Source: NP936 sp002726085 (GTDB lineage: Bacteria > Acidobacteriota > Vicinamibacteria > Vicinamibacterales > UBA8438). Taken from it: a stretch of DNA of 64,000 nucleotides. Below, in pieces: positions 60,703-64,000 of the stretch. The notes under the pieces were generated by a model. That model was not told the origin of the DNA and ran no database searches. It worked only from the letters and a program-made list of their open reading frames with translations. The stretch spans positions 1 through 64,000 of the forward strand of contig DASCQF010000010.1 of NCBI GenBank assembly GCA_036012905.1. The letters run 5' to 3'. The translations under genes were made by a program, and so were the position numbers. Each line of letters opens with the position of its first letter. Within the stretch, counting starts at the first letter, position 1.

Positions 60703-62337
60703 ATGCAGCGGCTCCTGATCGCCATCGCCGTCACTGTGTGCACCGCACCGGCTTTCGCCCAACCGTCCGAATCGCAGCCCGGCGCGGCGCCTTCTTTCAC
60801 GCCCGTCACCTGGGAGCGCCTGCTGAACGCGGCCGACGAGCCGGAGAACTGGCTGATGTATTCCGGCACGCTCGACAGCCAGCGCTTCAGTCGCCTCGAT
60901 CAGGTGCACAACCGAAACGTCTCGGAGCTCGAGCTGAAGTGGGCCTACCAGATTCCGCAGCTCGACCGGTCCGAGGCGGTGCCGCTCGTGGTCGACGGGG
61001 TGATGTTCATCACCGAGGCGCCGAGCAACGTTGTGGCGGTCGATGCCGCCACCGGCCGGCAGTTCTGGCGCTACAACCACCCGCTCCCGGACGATTTGCG
61101 CATCTGCTGCGGCCGGAACAACCGGGGCGTGGCGGTGCTGGGCGAGACGCTCTATATGAGCACGCTCGATGCGCGCCTGGTGGCGATCGACGCTCGCAGC
61201 GGCAACGTCGTCTGGAACACGGCGGTCGCCGACTACCGGTCGGGGTACAGCAAGACCGCGGCGCCGCTGGTCGTCAAGGACAAGATCGTGACCGGCATCG
61301 CTGGTGGCGAGTACGGGATCAAGGGGTTCATCGACTCCTACGACGCCAGCACCGGCGAGCTCGACTGGCGCGCCGACACGATACCGGGACCCGACCACCC
61401 CGACAACCAGACCTGGGCCGGCGATTCGTGGCGCACCGGCGGGTCGGCGAGCTGGATTACCGGCGCCTACGACCCGGACCTCGACCTGGTCTACTGGGGC
61501 ACCGGCAACCCGGGCCCGGACTGGAACGGCGACGTCCGGATGGGCGACAACCTGTATTCCGATTCCGCTATGGCGCTCAACATGGAGACCGGCGGCCTCG
61601 AGTGGTACTTCCAGTTCACGCCGCACGACGAGCACGACTGGGATGCCATCCAGGTGCCGATTCTCGCCGACCTGACAATGGACGGCGAACAGCGCAAGGT
61701 GATGATGTGGGCGAACCGCAACGCCTTCTACTACACGCTGGACCGCGTGAACGGCGAGTTCCTGGTGGGCAAGCCGTTCGCCAAGCAGACCTGGGCCGAG
61801 GGCCTGGACTCGAACGGTCGACCGATCCGTGTCCCCGACACCTTCCCCACACCGGAGGGCACGCTGGTGTCTCCGCCGGTGGTAGGCGGCACCAACTGGT
61901 TCTCGCCCGCCTACAGTCCGCGCACGGAGCTGTTCTACGTGCAGGCCTATGACGGCGAGGACGTGTTCTACAAGCGTGACGAGGAGTATGTCGAAGGCGA
62001 CCAGTTTACCGGTGGGGGCTTCCAGGCGCCGCTGCCGATCGAAAAATACCAGAGCGCGGTGCGCGCCATCGACCCGAAGACGGGTGACATCCGGTGGGAA
62101 TATCAGATCCAGCCGCGCTCGACCGCCGGGATGCTTGCCACGGCCGGCGACCTGGTGTTCAGCGGCAGTGTGGACGGCTACTTCTTCGCGCTCGACGCCG
62201 TGAGCGGCGAAGAGCTGTGGCACATCAACGTCGGCCGGCTGGTGCACTCGGCTCCGATGACCTACGCCGTCGATGGCAAGCAATACGTGACGATCGCGGC
62301 CGGCAACGTCGTCTACACGTTCGGGCTCCGGGACTGA
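60703..62337 (+). CDS. PQQ-dependent alcohol dehydrogenase-like quinoprotein
   Basis: 544 residues with a signal ending at APAFAQ; AAGGGGGGG lies before ATG 60703. Vicinal cysteines in RICCGRNNRGVAV, as in ethanol-type quinoproteins. Docking motifs AVDAATGRQFW, IDARSGNVVW, YDASTGELDW, IDPKTGDIRW, LDAVSGEELW. The active-site strip is HDEHDWDAIQVPIL, and WANRNAFYYTLDRVNGEFL is the family core. No haem domain. It diverges from the TRAP operon with about 260 bases between starts; a possible functional link is oxidation of an alcohol to the acid that is then imported. Confidence 0.9.
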   Translation: MQRLLIAIAVTVCTAPAFAQPSESQPGAAPSFTPVTWERLLNAADEPENWLMYSGTLDSQRFSRLDQVHNRNVSELELKWAYQIPQLDRSEAVPLVVDGVMFITEAPSNVVAVDAATGRQFWRYNHPLPDDLRICCGRNNRGVAVLGETLYMSTLDARLVAIDARSGNVVWNTAVADYRSGYSKTAAPLVVKDKIVTGIAGGEYGIKGFIDSYDASTGELDWRADTIPGPDHPDNQTWAGDSWRTGGSASWITGAYDPDLDLVYWGTGNPGPDWNGDVRMGDNLYSDSAMALNMETGGLEWYFQFTPHDEHDWDAIQVPILADLTMDGEQRKVMMWANRNAFYYTLDRVNGEFLVGKPFAKQTWAEGLDSNGRPIRVPDTFPTPEGTLVSPPVVGGTNWFSPAYSPRTELFYVQAYDGEDVFYKRDEEYVEGDQFTGGGFQAPLPIEKYQSAVRAIDPKTGDIRWEYQIQPRSTAGMLATAGDLVFSGSVDGYFFALDAVSGEELWHINVGRLVHSAPMTYAVDGKQYVTIAAGNVVYTFGLRD

Positions 62338-62367
62338 AGAGGCGGGCGGCGTTTCGCTGATCTGAGA

Positions 62368-62437
62368 CGTGGCGCAGGCCTGAGAGCCTGCGAGACAAGG
62401 CGGGTTGCCCACCGCAAGGCTAAAGCCTTACGCCACG
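62368..62437 (+). repeat. composite GTGGCGCAGGC palindromic repeat
   Basis: Outer arms CGTGGCG and CGCCACG enclose two hairpins: GCAGGCCTGAGAGCCTGC and AAGGCTAAAGCCTT. Related to the units at 39099 and 41099. It lies 31 bases after the PQQ dehydrogenase stop. Confidence 0.75.
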
Positions 62438-62458
62438 ATATCTGACGGGGGCTACTTA

Positions 62459-62615
62459 GGGTCCGCGCAAGAATAAGTGCCCCTTTTCGGGCGTCGAGGC
62501 GCCCGGCTGGCCAGGCGCGAGGAGGGAGCATACGGGCAGTATTCGACCGACGAGCAACGCCGCCAGACGGGATGGATCGGCGGCCGAAAATGGGTAGTTA
62601 TTCTTGCGCGGGCCC
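62459..62615 (+). mobile_element. MITE-like element, copy 1 (157 bp)
   Basis: Begins GGGTCCGCGCAAGAATAA and ends with the reverse complement of GGGCCCGCGCAAGAATAA; about 21 of 24 terminal bases agree. Direct TTA flanks (62456-62458 and 62616-62618) look like a 3-base target duplication. The right TTA is at the same time the TAA stop of the DUF4870 gene. No transposase inside. A second copy, inverted, is at 55426-55582. A 3-base T-A duplication with GGG ends is seen in some IS5-family groups, so an IS5-like transposase may move it; that is inference. Confidence 0.8.
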
Positions 62616-62984
62616 TTAGCCTGGCGGGAGTCCGACGACCGGGTACCGGTAGTAATCCCCCTGGCTCGCCTTGATCGCGCCGACGATGGGCAGGGCGAGG
62701 GCGGCGAGGGCCATGGCGATCCAGAACATGATGACGACCGGAATGAGAATGATCGTGATCCAGAGCATGAACGTCGCGACAAACAGGACGAACACGATCA
62801 GGTTCAGGAGCAAGGCCTGCTTGGCGACACCCGCGATGACCGCCGCCTCGCTCTTCACCATCCAGATGATGATCGGCACGATCACGCCACCGAGCGGGAC
62901 GACGTAGCCGGCGAGACCCGAGAGATGGGCGCACACCGCGAGGCCCCGCTCCTCGGGTCCAATTGCCGGCGCTGTCTCCGTCAT
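62616..62984 (-). CDS. DUF4870 domain-containing membrane protein
   Basis: 122 residues from ATG 62984, with AAGGAGG just before it. Two to three hydrophobic helices: HLSGLAGYVVPLGGVIVPIIIWMV, LLLNLIVFVLFVATFMLWITIILIP and VIMFWIAMALAALALPIVGAI. The family (former Tic20-like) has unknown function. The stop TAA forms the edge of a MITE copy. Last gene of the PadR-HAAS-DUF4870 set. Confidence 0.85.
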   Translation of the reverse strand: MTETAPAIGPEERGLAVCAHLSGLAGYVVPLGGVIVPIIIWMVKSEAAVIAGVAKQALLLNLIVFVLFVATFMLWITIILIPVVIMFWIAMALAALALPIVGAIKASQGDYYRYPVVGLPPG

Positions 62985-63094
62985 CTCTCTGCCTCCTTCT
63001 TCGACTGACCACGACTGTGGACTATACGGACGCAGTTCCTGTCTATTCATCAGCACCGCCCCCCTCGACCAGGCGTGGTCGTGCGCCAGCGTCA

Positions 63095-63517
63095 CTACCC
63101 CGCCGGAGCGGCCATCAGTAACAGGATGGTCACAGCGAAAATTGTGCCGAGGAGCCCGAGCCCAAGAACAACGGCCCCAACTACCTTGACGATCTTCGGC
63201 ACTCCCCAGTTCGCGTTTGGCACGGCGACCTGCGCCGGTGGCGCCGTCAAGTGATCCGCGGGGCCGGCCGACTCAGCGCCGGGACCATACGCGTCGGGCG
63301 CGTCCAACGTCGCCAGCACCTGCTCGACCGTGTCGAGTCCTGGGTTCGACGTCCGGGCTCTCAGCACCTCGGTGGCCTGCGCTTCGATGTCGTCCACCAC
63401 CGACCGGCGTTCGCTTCGCTCCATCCCCTGGCCGGCCAGCCGCTGCTCGATCTCGTCAAGGTAGGCGTCAAGCCGTCGTCGGCCCTCCGCAGTCGGCTCA
63501 AAACTCTGGTTGACCAT
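63095..63517 (-). CDS. HAAS-domain membrane protein linked to PadR
   Basis: 140 residues. The N-terminal half (about 10-70: RRRLDAYLDEIEQRL, RSERRSVVDDIEAQATEVL, DTVEQVLATLDAPDAYG) is a HAAS-type helical domain, common directly downstream of PadR regulators. The C-terminus is one membrane helix (KVVGAVVLGLGLLGTIFAVTILLLMAA). It overlaps the PadR gene by 20 bases. Likely passes a membrane signal; details unknown. Confidence 0.8.
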   Translation of the reverse strand: MVNQSFEPTAEGRRRLDAYLDEIEQRLAGQGMERSERRSVVDDIEAQATEVLRARTSNPGLDTVEQVLATLDAPDAYGPGAESAGPADHLTAPPAQVAVPNANWGVPKIVKVVGAVVLGLGLLGTIFAVTILLLMAAPAG

Positions 63518-63845
63518 GCCCGTCTCCTTTCACCAGCTTGTCGATCGCTCCACAGATGCGGGCCCAGTAGGCGCCCATCTCGTTCAACCTCGCGTGCCCG
63601 TCCGGGGTCAGCCGATAGTACCGGCGAGGTGGGCCAGACGGAGAATCTGCGGTACGCACGCTGACCAGCTTGTCCTTCGCCATCCGCGCCAGGATCGGAT
63701 AGACCGTCGATCCGCCGACGGCCAGTTCCTGGGCCGCGGCCAGGCGCTGCACGATCTGGTAGCCATAGGCCTCGCCGTCGCCCACCGCCCCCATGACGCA
63801 GAACTCGACAAGCCCCTTCCTCAACTGTGATGCCCAACGCTGCAT
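63498..63845 (-). CDS. PadR-family transcriptional regulator
   Basis: 115 residues from ATG 63845; the frame continues upstream over the operator but without homology. The winged-helix PadR domain is clear: LRKGLVEFCVMGAVGDGEAYGYQIVQRL, then GSTVYPILARMAKDKLVSVRT and PRRYYRLTPDGHARLNEM. Members repress their own operon and respond to a ligand or stress. A near-perfect palindrome lies 17 bases before the start (63863-63883), so autoregulation is likely. It is the first gene of the three-gene operon. Confidence 0.9.
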   Translation of the reverse strand: MQRWASQLRKGLVEFCVMGAVGDGEAYGYQIVQRLAAAQELAVGGSTVYPILARMAKDKLVSVRTADSPSGPPRRYYRLTPDGHARLNEMGAYWARICGAIDKLVKGDGHGQPEF

Positions 63846-63862
63846 AGCTATTCTGTATCCCG

Positions 63863-63883
63863 CTATAACGTAATACGATATAG
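63863..63883. promoter_or_regulatory. candidate PadR operator
   Basis: A 21-base palindrome: arms CTATA-A-CGTA and TACG-A-TATAG around a single centre base. It lies between a TTGACG -35 candidate (63890-63895) and the PadR start, so it would cover the -10 region. AT-rich compared with the surroundings. Confidence 0.7.
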
Positions 63884-63933
63884 TGTCGTCGTCAAGGCGC
63901 TCCGACAACTTTTCCCTGGAAGAGCGCCGCAGT

Positions 63934-64000
63934 TCACGCGGGCTCGAGAATCAGCTGTTCGGCGGCGATCTGGAACGAGCGCAGCCGGGCGGCGTGGTCG
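63934..64000 (-). CDS. 3' end of an unidentified gene (partial)
   Basis: The last 21 codons and TGA (63934-63936) of a minus-strand frame entering from beyond the window. It ends with a helix-like stretch (...EQLILEPA). Product cannot be named from so little. It is separated from the PadR promoter by about 40 bases. Confidence 0.4.
   Translation of the reverse strand, partial: DHAARLRSFQIAAEQLILEPA

Noticed and set aside
60463..62412. Open minus-strand frame of 649 codons
   Set aside because: Antisense to the PQQ dehydrogenase at 60703-62337, which has a signal peptide, ribosome site and clear family motifs.
62477..62674. Small frame MPLFGRRGARLARREEG... inside the MITE
   Set aside because: Also open in copy 2, but both copies are similar as DNA over their whole length, so the conservation needs no protein explanation; there is no ribosome site.

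Overview
The window is GC-rich DNA with codon third positions mostly G or C, and it looks chromosomal. The best fit is an Acidobacteriota bacterium, probably of the Vicinamibacteria type. The evidence is the mix of families: many secreted PQQ-type beta-propeller dehydrogenases, NHL/6-bladed propellers, a VWFA-related secreted protein, a DUF1800/DUF1501 pair, DUF4159, and several broken pieces of the Ser/Thr-kinase/TolB-propeller proteins typical of that phylum. This taxonomic call is inference; there is no rRNA, tRNA or marker gene in the window.

Layout. 1-9.3 kb: a crotonase, a GSDH-type sugar dehydrogenase, a small lipoprotein chimera and a PQQ dehydrogenase flanked by an inverted pair of near-identical Tat-exported epoxide-hydrolase-like proteins, then a CE1-type esterase and an SRPBCC protein. 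9.3-16.7 kb: a putative PD-(D/E)XK-like protein, another alpha/beta hydrolase, a scrapyard of gene fragments (NHL tail, TolB propeller, decapitated GNAT) around an intact NHL propeller, then a VWA protein and a YVTN propeller. 16.8-25.6 kb: an M6 metalloprotease, a protein with two PARP-like zinc fingers, a PD40 propeller, a Tat-exported FMN hydroxyacid oxidase, YceI, NHL and YqeY. 25.7-30 kb: two PQQ dehydrogenases and a predicted covalent-FMN protein. 30-43 kb: DUF1800/DUF1501, DUF4159, an amidohydrolase, an orphan secreted family, an NHL propeller, an MBL-fold hydrolase and two more PQQ dehydrogenases. 43-51.6 kb: a Kelch protein, a glycosyltransferase, DUF6265, a BNR propeller, a paralogue of the orphan family, a sigma-factor/TolB chimera and a second GSDH. 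51.7-64 kb: a heterodimeric ABC exporter, an acyl-CoA dehydrogenase in an operon with a TRAP transporter, a sixth PQQ dehydrogenase, and a PadR-HAAS-DUF4870 operon.

How the genes work together. Most products carry Sec, Tat or lipoprotein signals, so this is largely an envelope/periplasm module. Eight quinoprotein-type dehydrogenases, an FMN oxidase, epoxide hydrolases, esterases and a protease fit oxidative breakdown of organic matter outside the cytoplasm. The TRAP transporter plus acyl-CoA dehydrogenase would bring a carboxylate in for CoA-linked oxidation. No PQQ synthesis genes and no cytochrome c acceptor are visible here.

The non-coding layer is as interesting as the genes. Two recurrent promoter-leader modules (TATAATCGGCTG and TCGGGTGTATAAAGG) sit upstream of otherwise unrelated genes. 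A 157-bp MITE-like element occurs twice, each copy ending at a gene's stop codon. Two further GC-rich or palindromic repeat families are scattered between genes. No tRNA, rRNA, CRISPR array, prophage or complete insertion sequence was seen.
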